NCBI GenBank assembly: GCA_937996625.1
Contig: CALKVA010000020.1
Span: forward strand, 1-64,000
DNA: 64,000 bases
Direction of reading: 5' to 3'
Source of the DNA: UBA5951 sp009936885
GTDB taxonomy: Bacteria > Pseudomonadota > Alphaproteobacteria > Puniceispirillales > Puniceispirillaceae
Part shown: positions 45,731 through 55,101 of the stretch, in pieces
Position numbering within the stretch: position 1 is the first letter of the stretch
Layout: each line of letters opens with the position of its first letter
The notes under the pieces: model-generated
What the model was told of the DNA's origin: nothing
Database searches by the model: none
Seen by the model: only the letters and a program-made list of their open reading frames with translations
Made by a program: the position numbers and the translations under genes

Positions 45731-46888
45731 TTATAAAATTTTAATCTGTTTTTGTTCTGCGAAGATAAAGTCAAGCCAATCCAGCAATATCACAATATCT
45801 GATGTATCAACCGTAGGCCCTCCCCAGATACGCAATCCAGCTGGTGCTGTTCGGTAGGCACCAATATCGAGCGCCACATTCTCTTCTTCTAGCCGTTTTG
45901 TAATGGCTTTCGCGAAATCCTTCTGCTCTGCTTCTGAAAGCTGTGATATCTGAGGATCGGTAATGGTAAGACAAATAGATGTATTTGACCTAGTGTCAGG
46001 CCTGACAGCTAGAAAATCTGCCCAAGCAGATGCGTCTACCCAATCCGATATCACCTTTAAATTTTCATCACTTCGTCTCACAAGCGCATCTAATCCGCCG
46101 ATTTTTTCTGCCCAATCAAGCGCGGCAAGTAAATCCTCTAAACATAAAAGAGACGGTGTGTTAATTGTCTCTCCTTTAAAGATCCCTTCAATGAGTTTAC
46201 CATTCTTGGTGAGTTGAAATATTTTTGGCATTGGCCAAGCAGGTGTATAACTCTCCAAACGTTCAATTGCTTTAGGGGACAGCACAATAACCCCGTGCGC
46301 AGCCTCACCTCCAAGGGATTTTTGCCAGCTAAATGTCGCTATATCAATCTTTTCCCATTCTAGCGGCATTGCAAAACAGGCAGAAGTTGCATCCACAATG
46401 CTAAGGCCCTTGCGGTCTTGTGGAATCCAGTTTGCATTTGGAACACGCACGCCAGAGGTGGTGCCATTCCAGCAAAAAACAACATCATGATCGAAATTTA
46501 CCTGTGAGAGGTCTGGGATCTTGCCCCAATCTGCTGAGTGGATTGTAACATCTGGAAGTTTTAACTGTTTGGAAACATCTGTTACCCATGTCTGGCCAAA
46601 TGATTCCCAAGCCAAAATATCCAATGGTCTTTGTCCTAAAACAGACCACATTGCCATTTCAATGGCCCCTGTATCGGACGCAGGAACAATCCCCAAACGA
46701 TAATCATCAGGAAGTTCAAGCAAAGCACTCATCTTATTGATAGCATCCATTAATTTTTTTTTGGGAATGGATGCGCGGTGACTTCGACCGTGCGGTGTGT
46801 TTGATAGATGGGTTAATTTCCAGCCTGGAAATTTTTTTGTCGGTCCTGATGAAAAAAGCGCGCTAGACGGCTTTTGTTCTGGTGACAT
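45731..46888 (-). CDS. serC: Phosphoserine aminotransferase SerC
   Basis: A PLP enzyme that converts 3-phosphohydroxypyruvate to phosphoserine. From the ATG at 46888 the protein has 385 residues; a longer frame from 46984 exists, but GAGG sits 7 bases before this ATG and SSGPTKKFPGW then begins near residue 12, as in the alphaproteobacterial/Methanosarcina-type family. The PLP-binding Lys190 is in FSWQKSLGGEAAHG. It forms a serine operon with serA downstream. A promoter and a structured leader precede it. Confidence 0.94.
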   Translation of the reverse strand: MSPEQKPSSALFSSGPTKKFPGWKLTHLSNTPHGRSHRASIPKKKLMDAINKMSALLELPDDYRLGIVPASDTGAIEMAMWSVLGQRPLDILAWESFGQTWVTDVSKQLKLPDVTIHSADWGKIPDLSQVNFDHDVVFCWNGTTSGVRVPNANWIPQDRKGLSIVDATSACFAMPLEWEKIDIATFSWQKSLGGEAAHGVIVLSPKAIERLESYTPAWPMPKIFQLTKNGKLIEGIFKGETINTPSLLCLEDLLAALDWAEKIGGLDALVRRSDENLKVISDWVDASAWADFLAVRPDTRSNTSICLTITDPQISQLSEAEQKDFAKAITKRLEEENVALDIGAYRTAPAGLRIWGGPTVDTSDIVILLDWLDFIFAEQKQIKIL

Positions 46889-46910
46889 AGCAAACCTCGA
46901 TTCAAAAATA

Positions 46911-46940
46911 TGGTTATCCGTTGGGGGATAACGACCCAAT
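46911..46940 (-). promoter_or_regulatory. serC leader RNA with two exclusive hairpins
   Basis: On the minus strand GTTATCC (46932-46926) pairs perfectly with GGATAAC (46919-46913). The 6-nt loop contains CCCAA (46925-46921), which is complementary to TTGGG (46939-46935), 2 bases 5' of the stem. The two pairings share space, so they form either alternative hairpins or a tight pseudoknot. A published serC RNA motif occurs upstream of serC in Alphaproteobacteria; I cannot confirm the match from memory. Confidence 0.6.
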
Positions 46941-46944
46941 CTGG

Positions 46945-46972
46945 AAAATAAGCAGTTCACATTAAATGTCAA
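46945..46972 (-). promoter_or_regulatory. Promoter of the serC-serA operon
   Basis: A perfect -35 TTGACA on the minus strand (46972-46967), a 16-bp spacer and TATTTT as -10 (46950-46945). The start would fall near 46938, at the first bases of the leader structure, about 50 nt before the serC ATG. Confidence 0.65.
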
Positions 46973-47054
46973 GGATGAACACAAATAATCAATAAATAAT
47001 TAGTTTTTTATCAAAAATTTCATATAGTTAAAAAATATATTCCCTATGGTTTTT

Positions 47055-48401
47055 TTAGTTTTTCTTTAAAATTTTGGAAAGTTCATTTATCGTTTTATCG
47101 ACCAAGACTTCCTCCTCAGCCTCAACCATAATTCTTATCACAGGTTCCGTTCCAGAGGGTCGCAATAAAATCCTGCCTCTGTCACCAAGATTGTTTTTTA
47201 TCTTTTCCACCTCATTTTTTACAGTATCTTTTTGCAAAACAGCGTTATCAATATTTGACAGATTTACAAGTTTTTGAGGGATTGGGGTAAATAAATGTAA
47301 TAACGCACTTGCAGTTTTTTGGTTTTTTACCAAGAGTTCGAGAATTTTTAACGCTGCGATTAACCCATCACCACATTTCGTAATTTCAGGAAGAAGAATA
47401 TGCCCTGACGGCTCGCCTCCTAAATTCCCACCATCGCGCTTTAATGATTCCAAAATATACCTGTCCCCAACATTTGATCTGCTAAATGGAATATTATTTT
47501 CCTGAAAAAACCGCTCAAGACCAAGGTTCGTCATAAAAGTTCCTACTACAGGGCCACTTAATGTTTCGCTTCGATGCATCTCAAGCGCTAATACTGCAAG
47601 AACAGAATCGCCATCATGTAATTCACCTCTCTCATCACACAAGATCAATCTATCTCCATCTCCATCAAGCGCAATCCCTATATCAGCGTTATGGGCTTTA
47701 ACTTCACTTGCGAGATTTTGCGGGGAGGTTGCACCACATTTAGCATTTATATTCAGCCCATCTGGTTCGACCGAGATTGGGATAACATGTGCGCCTAATT
47801 CACGTAGTGTCTCTGGGGCGGTTTTATAGGCAGCCCCATTTGCACAATCCACAACAATCTTAACAGAGTCTAAACTTAGTTGAGGTGAGAATTTTGCTTT
47901 GGAAAATTCCACATAACGAGCAACAGAGTCAATCATGCGCCTTGCCCTACCAAGTGATTCTGGTTTCGCAAGCGAAATTGATCCCTGAAGCAGGTTAGAA
48001 ATTTCTAATTCAATATCATCCTCTAATTTAAAACCATCAGGACCAAATAATTTAATTCCATTATCAAAGTGCGGGTTATGACTTGCTGATATCATAACGC
48101 CTAATTCTGCTCTCAAAGAATGGGTTAGATAGGCAACTCCAGCTGATGGAATTGGGCCTGTGAGCCTGCAGTCCATTCCAATTGATGTAAATCCAGAGAC
48201 AAGCGCAGATTCAAGCATATAACCTGATAATCTGGTATCTTTTCCGATTACTACAATTGGTTTTGTGGATTTATGATAGCTATCATTTTTTACTATAAAA
48301 TATTCACCTGCTGCCAATGCAAGTCTGACGATAAATTCAGCTCTCATTGGACCTGTATTTATCCGAGATCGCACCCCGTCTGTGCCAAATATGCCTGCCA
48401 T
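47055..48401 (-). CDS. glmM: Phosphoglucosamine mutase GlmM
   Basis: Converts glucosamine-6-phosphate to glucosamine-1-phosphate for UDP-GlcNAc synthesis, which feeds MurG and LpxC. The 448-residue protein has FGTDGVRSR near 5-13, the phosphoserine motif ISASHNPHFDNGIK (phospho-Ser107), the metal site DGDGDRL near 243, GGEPSGHI near 327, and the phosphate-binding RPSGTEPVIR near 413. Length is normal. It is downstream of folP and upstream of serC, which has its own promoter. Confidence 0.97.
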   Translation of the reverse strand: MAGIFGTDGVRSRINTGPMRAEFIVRLALAAGEYFIVKNDSYHKSTKPIVVIGKDTRLSGYMLESALVSGFTSIGMDCRLTGPIPSAGVAYLTHSLRAELGVMISASHNPHFDNGIKLFGPDGFKLEDDIELEISNLLQGSISLAKPESLGRARRMIDSVARYVEFSKAKFSPQLSLDSVKIVVDCANGAAYKTAPETLRELGAHVIPISVEPDGLNINAKCGATSPQNLASEVKAHNADIGIALDGDGDRLILCDERGELHDGDSVLAVLALEMHRSETLSGPVVGTFMTNLGLERFFQENNIPFSRSNVGDRYILESLKRDGGNLGGEPSGHILLPEITKCGDGLIAALKILELLVKNQKTASALLHLFTPIPQKLVNLSNIDNAVLQKDTVKNEVEKIKNNLGDRGRILLRPSGTEPVIRIMVEAEEEVLVDKTINELSKILKKN

Positions 48402-48471
48402 ATTTTCCTACTTACTTATTTTAAACTAATCAGACTATAGGCACCATATGAGTTGTGTGCAAGCTATCAGG

Positions 48472-49584
48472 TTACCCTGCCTGCCAAAGCTTTATCGCCT
48501 GCGCGGTTTGTCTTACGTCATGCGTGCGTACCATCTGAACCCCTGCATCTGCCGACTTTAAGGTCAGGGCAATTGAGCCCCCCAATCTCTCATCAACGGG
48601 GGCATTATTATCGAGCTTTGCAATGGTAGATTTGCGGGAAACACCTATTAGAATTGGCACACCAAGGCCATGGAATAACGGCATCCAGTCAATCAATGCA
48701 AGATTATCTTTAACTGTTTTACCAAATCCAAATCCTACATCCACTGCAATATTAGAACGTGGAAGCCCAGATGAGACAAGCAGATCTATTTGTTCCTGCA
48801 GATACACATAAATATCAATAGGAGCAAAATTATAGCTAGGGGCTTCTTGCATGGTTGCTGGCTCACCTTGCATATGCATAATGACAACATAAGGGGACAT
48901 TCCAGCTTTATAAGCATCAGAGATTACGCGCAAACATTCCTTATTTCTGAACCCAGAAACATCATTAATTATCTGTGCGCCTTCTAATAGTGCTGTTCGC
49001 ATTATTTCTGGATTACGTGTATCAACAGAAACTAAAATATTTTGTTTTGATAATGCTTGAGTTACCGGTATGACCCTTTGGCGTTCTTCAGCAATCGTTA
49101 TCTGAGCTGCCCCTGGCCTTGTGGATTCTCCTCCGATATCGATTATTGAAGCGCCTTGCGATAGTAACGCGTTTGCATGGCTAATTGCTGCTTCAGGCTC
49201 CAAGAACTGACCGCCATCAGAGAAGCTATCAGGTGTTACGTTAACAACGCCCATTAGATGGGTGGCTGACATATCAAGCCCTGCGAAGTTTGGTCTAGCA
49301 CTTACAATATTATCAAGTGTCTGGCTCGCAGCCTGCGCCATTTTTGTTTTTTGAAGCCAATCTGATACGCTGCCACGCCAAATTTTCATGCTATTAGAGC
49401 TGTAATCATAGGAGCTTATATCAACCTGTGTGAAACCAGCTTGCCCGCCAGCCAAACTATAATGTGGCATGCCAGAAAGACAGGACAGCCCCAACTTATC
49501 GAGTGGTACAGGTTTCACCCAGTTAATGTCAGTTTCAACATCCCTCAGTGAAGGAAAATGATTAATCTGGAACCGCGCCATCAT
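48472..49584 (-). CDS. folP: Dihydropteroate synthase FolP with N-terminal extension
   Basis: Condenses pABA with dihydropterin pyrophosphate in folate synthesis. The protein has 370 residues; the TIM-barrel signature GVVNVTPDSFSDGG starts near 112, whereas typical FolP has it near 15-20. About 95 extra N-terminal residues of unknown function precede it; similar extensions occur in some Alphaproteobacteria. Further motifs are DIGGESTRPGA near 148, INDVSG near 212 and GVSRKS near 313. It lies 33 bases after ftsH and 70 before glmM. Confidence 0.93.
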   Translation of the reverse strand: MMARFQINHFPSLRDVETDINWVKPVPLDKLGLSCLSGMPHYSLAGGQAGFTQVDISSYDYSSNSMKIWRGSVSDWLQKTKMAQAASQTLDNIVSARPNFAGLDMSATHLMGVVNVTPDSFSDGGQFLEPEAAISHANALLSQGASIIDIGGESTRPGAAQITIAEERQRVIPVTQALSKQNILVSVDTRNPEIMRTALLEGAQIINDVSGFRNKECLRVISDAYKAGMSPYVVIMHMQGEPATMQEAPSYNFAPIDIYVYLQEQIDLLVSSGLPRSNIAVDVGFGFGKTVKDNLALIDWMPLFHGLGVPILIGVSRKSTIAKLDNNAPVDERLGGSIALTLKSADAGVQMVRTHDVRQTAQAIKLWQAG

Positions 49585-49617
49585 AACGCTACCATCATGG
49601 GCTCTAAAATAGATACT

Positions 49618-51549
49618 TTATACAGGCTCTGTTCCAGGACTATCATCATGTTTTCTAGTTCTACCACCTGTTGGAAGTCCTGTTCTAGGACGTTTTTGTC
49701 TTGGTGTAGGGGTAGTATCTTCATCTTGGTCAGTTCTGGACAAACTGCCGCCCTCAACAATTATTTTGATTTCATTTCCGTTAAGTGTCTCATATTCAAG
49801 CAAACCAAGCGCAAGACGCTCAAGCTCAACACTATTCTTTTTTAAAATATCTTCAGCATCTAAATACGCTTCATCTACGATACGTCTGATTTCGGCATCA
49901 ATAATATCCGCTGTTTTATCAGATACATTCTTTGACTGAGTGACAGAGCGACCCAAAAATACTTCTTGCTCGTCGCCGCTATAGGCTAAAAACCCAAGTT
50001 TTTCAGACATTCCCCACTCTGTAACCATACGGCGTGCCATATCCGTTACCATTCTTATGTCCGATGAAGCACCCGTGGTTATTTTATCTGCACCAAATTT
50101 CAAGTCTTCTGCTATCCTGCCACCACACCCTACCCGAAGGTCAGCAACTAATTTATCAACAGCCATTGAAACACGATCGCCCTCAGGAAGTCTCATCACC
50201 ATTCCAAGTGCGCGCCCTCTCGGGATAATCGTCGCTTTATGTATCGGGTCAGACGCTGCACAATGCAAAGCGACAACAGCATGGCCGGCTTCATGGTAAG
50301 CCGTTAGCTTTTTTTCATCTTCTGTCATCACCATAGACCGCCGCTCAGAGCCCATCATCACTTTATCTTTAGCCTCTTCAAACTCTGCCATTGATACGGT
50401 TCTGCGACCCTTTCGTGCGGCTAATAATGCAGCCTCATTAACAAGATTAGCCAAATCAGCACCTGAGAAACCAGGTGTACCTCTTGCAATGGTGCGAGCC
50501 TCGACATCGCTGGCGAGCGGTGTTTTGCGCATATGCACTTTTAAAATCTTTTCTCGTCCGATAACATCCGGATTTGGCACTACCACCTGACGGTCAAATC
50601 TACCTGGTCTGAGTAACGCAGGATCCAACACATCTGGACGGTTGGTAGCTGCAATCAAAATAACACCTTCATTAGCCTCAAATCCGTCCATTTCAACTAG
50701 CATTTGGTTAAGCGTTTGCTCACGCTCGTCATTACCACCGCCAAGTCCAGCACCGCGATGCCTGCCTACAGCGTCAATCTCATCAATAAAGATAATACAA
50801 GGCGCATTTTTCTTTCCCTGTTCAAACATATCACGAACACGGCTTGCACCCACACCTACGAACATTTCAACAAAATCAGACCCAGATATGGTGAAAAATG
50901 GTACTTTCGCTTCCCCAGCGATAGCTCTCGCCAGTAGCGTTTTACCCGTACCAGGAGGGCCAACAAGCAAAACGCCTTTTGGTATTTTACCTCCAAGACG
51001 CTGGAACTTTCCAGGGTCTTTCAAAAATTCAACAACTTCTTCTAATTCTGTCTTTGCCTCATCAATACCAGCTACATCATCAAAGGTAATTCGTCCAGTA
51101 TGCTCTGTTAAGAGCTTGGCTCGTGACTTACCAAAGCCCATTGCCCCGCCACGACCGCCGCCTTGCATCTGGCGCATGAAGAAAATCCAAACTCCAATAA
51201 ATAACAACATTGGGAACCAGCTGAGAAGGATTGATAAAAATCCTGGCATGTTACTCTCATCTGGCTGTGCGTTAATGCGAACATCACTTCCAGATAGCGC
51301 GTCGACAATATCAGCTCCATCAGGCTTGTAGCTACTCACGCGCCGACCATCAGAAGTTAACCCGGTTAAATTCTGACCCTCGATTAGCACTTCTGAAATA
51401 CCACCTGTTTGTGCTTGGTCAATAAATTCCGAATAAGCAATCTTGGTCGATTGGGTAGTGGTACCACTGCCCTGAAACATATTAAATAATGCCATTAATG
51501 CAGCACCAATAATCAACCAAATTAGGATATTTCTGACGAGATTATTCAT
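49618..51549 (-). CDS. ftsH: ATP-dependent zinc metalloprotease FtsH
   Basis: A membrane-bound AAA+ protease that degrades regulatory and misassembled proteins. In E. coli its targets include RpoH and LpxC, both encoded in this window. The 643-residue protein has two membrane helices (about 7-24 and 104-124). Walker A is GPPGTGKT at 197-204 and Walker B IIFIDEIDA is at 252-260. The second region of homology is near 304-320 and the zinc motif HEAGH is at 419-423. The tail is basic and proline-rich. AAAGGG precedes the ATG. tilS lies 92 bases upstream. Confidence 0.97.
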   Translation of the reverse strand: MNNLVRNILIWLIIGAALMALFNMFQGSGTTTQSTKIAYSEFIDQAQTGGISEVLIEGQNLTGLTSDGRRVSSYKPDGADIVDALSGSDVRINAQPDESNMPGFLSILLSWFPMLLFIGVWIFFMRQMQGGGRGGAMGFGKSRAKLLTEHTGRITFDDVAGIDEAKTELEEVVEFLKDPGKFQRLGGKIPKGVLLVGPPGTGKTLLARAIAGEAKVPFFTISGSDFVEMFVGVGASRVRDMFEQGKKNAPCIIFIDEIDAVGRHRGAGLGGGNDEREQTLNQMLVEMDGFEANEGVILIAATNRPDVLDPALLRPGRFDRQVVVPNPDVIGREKILKVHMRKTPLASDVEARTIARGTPGFSGADLANLVNEAALLAARKGRRTVSMAEFEEAKDKVMMGSERRSMVMTEDEKKLTAYHEAGHAVVALHCAASDPIHKATIIPRGRALGMVMRLPEGDRVSMAVDKLVADLRVGCGGRIAEDLKFGADKITTGASSDIRMVTDMARRMVTEWGMSEKLGFLAYSGDEQEVFLGRSVTQSKNVSDKTADIIDAEIRRIVDEAYLDAEDILKKNSVELERLALGLLEYETLNGNEIKIIVEGGSLSRTDQDEDTTPTPRQKRPRTGLPTGGRTRKHDDSPGTEPV

Positions 51550-51641
51550 AAGATTTAGCCCTTTATCACCAGTACTATTTTTTATTAAACCAAAAGCCCT
51601 AACGGCTGGCTTACCTTTTTTTTCTAATCATTCAATGATGA

Positions 51642-52994
51642 TTAACATTCATTCCAAAATGGTTTTTTTCTAATTGGAATCAAAGTAGCCAGACTTGGTG
51701 TTATGTCTAACGGCTCCGTTTCAGAAAAATCATTTTCAATATAACAATTCTCAATGTGGGGTTGAACCACTCGTCCGTCAAGGTCTTGTAATATCGGAAT
51801 ACATAATCTAGCTGGATAACGCCATTTTTTCATGAAATAGAATTCATTTTCAGCCTTATTTAAATGCCTATAGATCTCATCACTCATGTAACTCAGATTT
51901 AGCACCTTATTTGTTTTAATAAGCCATCGATTATCAATCACAGCTGGTGTGCCAGGAACAATTTTTAAGGCGTCCCTTGTTTTTCTTCTTCGCTCGGCAT
52001 GTATTTCTATGTGTTCGTTTTTGGGATAAATAATGCATCCTGCTAGCGTAAATTTTTCTCGTGTCACTATTTTCTTAAGACCTATCTTTATCGAATTCAC
52101 GCTAGCAGGATAGTTACCTGCGCCTATTTGCCATAGTAATTGTTGGAGAAGGTGTATTCTCATCAACTCTGGAAGGCCATTAAACTCAGCACTCGTAAAA
52201 GACGCATAAATAGGCAGCTCTGTTTTGACATTCTCTCTACACCAAGCAGCACAATGCTCTTTAAAGACACGTACTATTTTGCCAAAATAAACACTAGCTT
52301 GAAGCAATTGGCGGGAGAGAATAGTATCTGCGTTGAGGTGATTTCGCGCCTTTACTCTATCATATTTTAAGTCCGTATTTGTTGGGTCTTCAACTATGCT
52401 GATATTCTTGTATCGACAGTAAGCACGAAGCTCTGCCTTTTTTCGATGTAATAAAGGCCTGATTATACTTACTGCTTGATAATAGCGTTGCATTTTCATT
52501 CCTGCCAGACCAACAAGACCACTATCATGCTCAAGGCGCATATAAAGCGTTTCAAGCTGATCATCTTGATGATGTGCAATCATTAAAATGCCATCAAAAG
52601 CTCGAGCCTCAGAAAGAAGAATTTGATAACGCTGGTTTCTAGCCCAATTTTGAATATTACCAGTAGGCTTGGTGTTATCTATTTTAATAATTTTTGATTT
52701 TAAATTTAATTTTTCTAGTTCGATTTGAGACAAGGTTGCTTGCGTTCCAGATTCTGCTCTTAAACCATGGTCAATTATGATAGCAATAGAATTGTTTTTT
52801 GCATCATCTGACCAGTTAGCACATAGACCCGCCAGTGCCATGCTATCTGTGCCGCCTGATACTCCTATAACGATTTTACTAGCCGGTTTTATTCCAAGGT
52901 CTTCAAGAGTGTGCTCAAAATCCTGCTCTAGTGATGCAAGGTCTATGCTTTGATTGGGCTGTTCCGCAGACCTATCTAACCCACTTTTTGACAT
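51642..52994 (-). CDS. tilS: tRNA(Ile)-lysidine synthase TilS
   Basis: Modifies C34 of tRNA-Ile(CAU) to lysidine so it reads AUA. The 450-residue protein has the PP-loop SGGTDS at 46-51, followed by the N-ATPase elements AHHQDDQLETLYMRLEHDSGL (split around residues 140-160) and EDPTN near 207. The C-terminal half is divergent, as is common in Alphaproteobacteria. It overlaps the end of cpoB by 19 bp and precedes ftsH. Confidence 0.92.
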   Translation of the reverse strand: MSKSGLDRSAEQPNQSIDLASLEQDFEHTLEDLGIKPASKIVIGVSGGTDSMALAGLCANWSDDAKNNSIAIIIDHGLRAESGTQATLSQIELEKLNLKSKIIKIDNTKPTGNIQNWARNQRYQILLSEARAFDGILMIAHHQDDQLETLYMRLEHDSGLVGLAGMKMQRYYQAVSIIRPLLHRKKAELRAYCRYKNISIVEDPTNTDLKYDRVKARNHLNADTILSRQLLQASVYFGKIVRVFKEHCAAWCRENVKTELPIYASFTSAEFNGLPELMRIHLLQQLLWQIGAGNYPASVNSIKIGLKKIVTREKFTLAGCIIYPKNEHIEIHAERRRKTRDALKIVPGTPAVIDNRWLIKTNKVLNLSYMSDEIYRHLNKAENEFYFMKKWRYPARLCIPILQDLDGRVVQPHIENCYIENDFSETEPLDITPSLATLIPIRKKPFWNEC

Positions 52995-54145
52995 TGTTTT
53001 TTATCAAAGAGTAGCTGCATTTCATTTAAGAAACTTTGTGGTTTTTCTTCCAGTAATTCTGGAAGCGACTTAAATATCGGACATGCCTGCTCAGGATCTG
53101 CAAATTCACCAACAGACTTTGCAAGAAACAAGGTTGAGTCAACCAACCTCGAATCATTTGGATAATTGATGTTAAATTCGGAGAAACTATATGCTGCTAG
53201 CTCAAACTGTTTTTGCATATATTGCACTCTGCCTAAAAAAAACAATGAATCTGCTGCTCTAGGCTCATCTGGATAGGTTGCATTAATGGCTTCAAAGGCG
53301 TTTGCAGCTTCATCAAGCTTTTTTGCAAGCGCAAGTTTTACAGCAAAATTATATTGCTCTTCAATTGTGCCCGCTGGCAAATTATACTGACCTGCGCTCG
53401 AACCATCAGCCTGCGCCATATCCTGCCGGCTGAAAGATACCTCAGAAGATAGGAAGGCTGTATTATTATCATTTCCATCATCTGTTTCAATTTGAGAGGC
53501 AATATCAGATGTTGTGTTTTGTGATACTAAAAGAGCGTCAACATCGTCACTTACTGGAACCAAATCGCTCGCTGCTTGTGATAGATTTTCATCTAGTTTC
53601 TGCTGATCAATTAGCCATGTTGAACCGTCAGAGCTGACCAGGTTTGAGATATTATCTGACTGCTGTTTTGGATCATCCAATGCCGGTTTCGACATGTCTT
53701 GCAAATTGGCGTTAGAAGATGAGCTGTTTTCAGTCGAAAGACTTAGCAAAGTCTGCAATTTATTTTCAAGTCGGATAATTCTAAAATCAAGATCTGACGA
53801 CATCTCAATTGTTCGGCGCATTCTTTGCTCCAAAAGGCTTATTGTATCCTCAAGGGAGGCAAGAGAAGAAATTGATTTCTGTATCGCTTTTTTGTCTTCA
53901 ATTGTTTGATCATCGATTCTTGCAACAATATCTGACAAGCGGGTTCTTATGTCTTGCATATCATCTGACATACTGCCTCGCAAATCACGAAGCTCATTTT
54001 CAATTTGCTGCGTTTTTATTTGCTGACGGGCAAGCAAATCAGTATCCCCAGAACTTACTTCCTGCGCATTTGAATAAGAAAAGCTAAAGATTGAAACAAG
54101 AACCAACACCTGTAATAACGCTAACCGAGGAAATCCTGCATTCAT
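52976..54145 (-). CDS. cpoB: Cell division coordinator CpoB (YbgF)
   Basis: A periplasmic Tol-Pal partner that links peptidoglycan synthesis to outer-membrane constriction. The 389-residue protein has a signal peptide ending near residue 27 (SNA-Q) and an N-terminal coiled coil (about 30-140, rich in Q, E, R, L). A low-complexity acidic Ser/Asp/Gln linker spans about 145-250, and C-terminal TPR repeats run from about 256 (EEQYNFAVKLALAKK). The linker is long for the family. It follows the pal terminator and overlaps tilS. Confidence 0.9.
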   Translation of the reverse strand: MNAGFPRLALLQVLVLVSIFSFSYSNAQEVSSGDTDLLARQQIKTQQIENELRDLRGSMSDDMQDIRTRLSDIVARIDDQTIEDKKAIQKSISSLASLEDTISLLEQRMRRTIEMSSDLDFRIIRLENKLQTLLSLSTENSSSSNANLQDMSKPALDDPKQQSDNISNLVSSDGSTWLIDQQKLDENLSQAASDLVPVSDDVDALLVSQNTTSDIASQIETDDGNDNNTAFLSSEVSFSRQDMAQADGSSAGQYNLPAGTIEEQYNFAVKLALAKKLDEAANAFEAINATYPDEPRAADSLFFLGRVQYMQKQFELAAYSFSEFNINYPNDSRLVDSTLFLAKSVGEFADPEQACPIFKSLPELLEEKPQSFLNEMQLLFDKKQCQKVG

Positions 54146-54227
54146 ATCTTACTCCGTAATTTTTATATAACAGACGAACATTCCTGAAGAATATTACTTT
54201 AATTTATCTTTAAGGCTAAAATGAGAC

Positions 54228-54260
54228 AAAAAAAAAAGGCTTTGTAACCACAAAGCCTTT
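54228..54260 (-). terminator. Rho-independent terminator after pal
   Basis: AAAGGCTTTGT (54235-54245) and ACAAAGCCTTT (54250-54260) form an 11-bp stem with a 4-nt loop. A run of ten A (54228-54237) gives a U-tract for minus-strand transcripts. It lies 20 bases beyond the pal stop. A T5 on the plus side makes weak bidirectional activity possible. Confidence 0.9.
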
Positions 54261-54280
54261 TTAAAAATTATATCCAAAAT

Positions 54281-54844
54281 TTAATTAATTTTTGACATCG
54301 CGCGACGGTTTAACGCGTATGAAGTATCGTTTGAACCCCCTACTGCAGGACGCTCCTTACCATATGATATGGTTGTCAGACGCGACGCGTTTACGCCTTT
54401 TGCAACTAGGTAATCACGTGATGCAGAGGCTCGTCTATCTCCAAGCGCAAGGTTATATTCGCGTGTTCCACGCTCGTCACAATGTCCCTCAATAACAATA
54501 CGTATGGTAGGATTTGCTTTAAGAAAGGCTGCCTGACTGTCAAGTGTAGCTTGCGCTTCGGCTGTAAGGGTGGATTGGTCATAGCCGAAATAAACAGTTG
54601 ACCCTACCTTTGCTAGCATCTCATCAGGCGTTTGCATATCACTGTCCGCCGAAGTGCTGCCAGATGCCCCAGAAGAAGCAGAAGTACTGCTGTCAGATAT
54701 ATTAGAAGATGCCGATGCTGCAGCATCCGAACCTGTTGATGCCGCGCTTGAAGAACCAACAACCTCGTTGGAATCAATTGAAGCTGTTTCGCAAGCAGCA
54801 AGCAAGAATGTAGCAGTACAAATAGTTAGTAGGCGTTTTATCAT
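54281..54844 (-). CDS. pal: Peptidoglycan-associated lipoprotein Pal
   Basis: An outer-membrane lipoprotein that binds peptidoglycan and TolB. The 187-residue protein has a signal peptide with lipobox LAAC (acylated Cys18). A Ser/Ala-rich tether spans about 25-70, followed by an OmpA-like domain with VYFGYDQSTL near 89 and the diaminopimelate-binding IEGHCDERGTREYNLALGDRRA (the Asp and Arg residues). It has its own promoter (54887-54914), a strong SD (AAAGGGG) and a terminator, so it can be made in excess of TolB. Confidence 0.96.
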   Translation of the reverse strand: MIKRLLTICTATFLLAACETASIDSNEVVGSSSAASTGSDAAASASSNISDSSTSASSGASGSTSADSDMQTPDEMLAKVGSTVYFGYDQSTLTAEAQATLDSQAAFLKANPTIRIVIEGHCDERGTREYNLALGDRRASASRDYLVAKGVNASRLTTISYGKERPAVGGSNDTSYALNRRAMSKIN

Positions 54845-54886
54845 GAAAGTCCCCTTTCAAATTAGATGAAAATTCGTTTTTTTTGT

Positions 54887-54914
54887 TTTATGTTCAATTA
54901 TGCTTATTTGTCAA
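54887..54914 (-). promoter_or_regulatory. Promoter of pal
   Basis: A perfect -35 TTGACA on the minus strand (54914-54909), a 16-bp spacer and CATAAA as -10 (54892-54887). The start near 54880 would leave a leader of about 36 nt with the SD AAAGGGG. Confidence 0.6.
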
Positions 54915-55101
54915 AAAGTTCCATCAACATTCCTTGAAACTATTTATTACGCTTATAATTTCCGACAATACATCACTATCTAACGCGATTTAGTCTATGA
55001 GTAAAGCCTTTTAGTCGTTTTTAACCCTAACTTGCTTAAAAAAACCTGACCCGTTCTTATAACATTCTATTTGCATTTTGCGTTACCGAATTGGATGAAC
55101 A

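Noticed and set aside
46889..46984. Longer serC N-terminus from the ATG at 46984
   Set aside because: It would place the promoter and leader hairpins inside the coding region; the ATG at 46888 has a proper SD and family-like N-terminus.
50642..51331. 229-codon frame on the plus strand inside ftsH
   Set aside because: It is antisense to the conserved AAA+ domain of ftsH; its amino-acid pattern (S, P, I rich) is that of a shadow frame.
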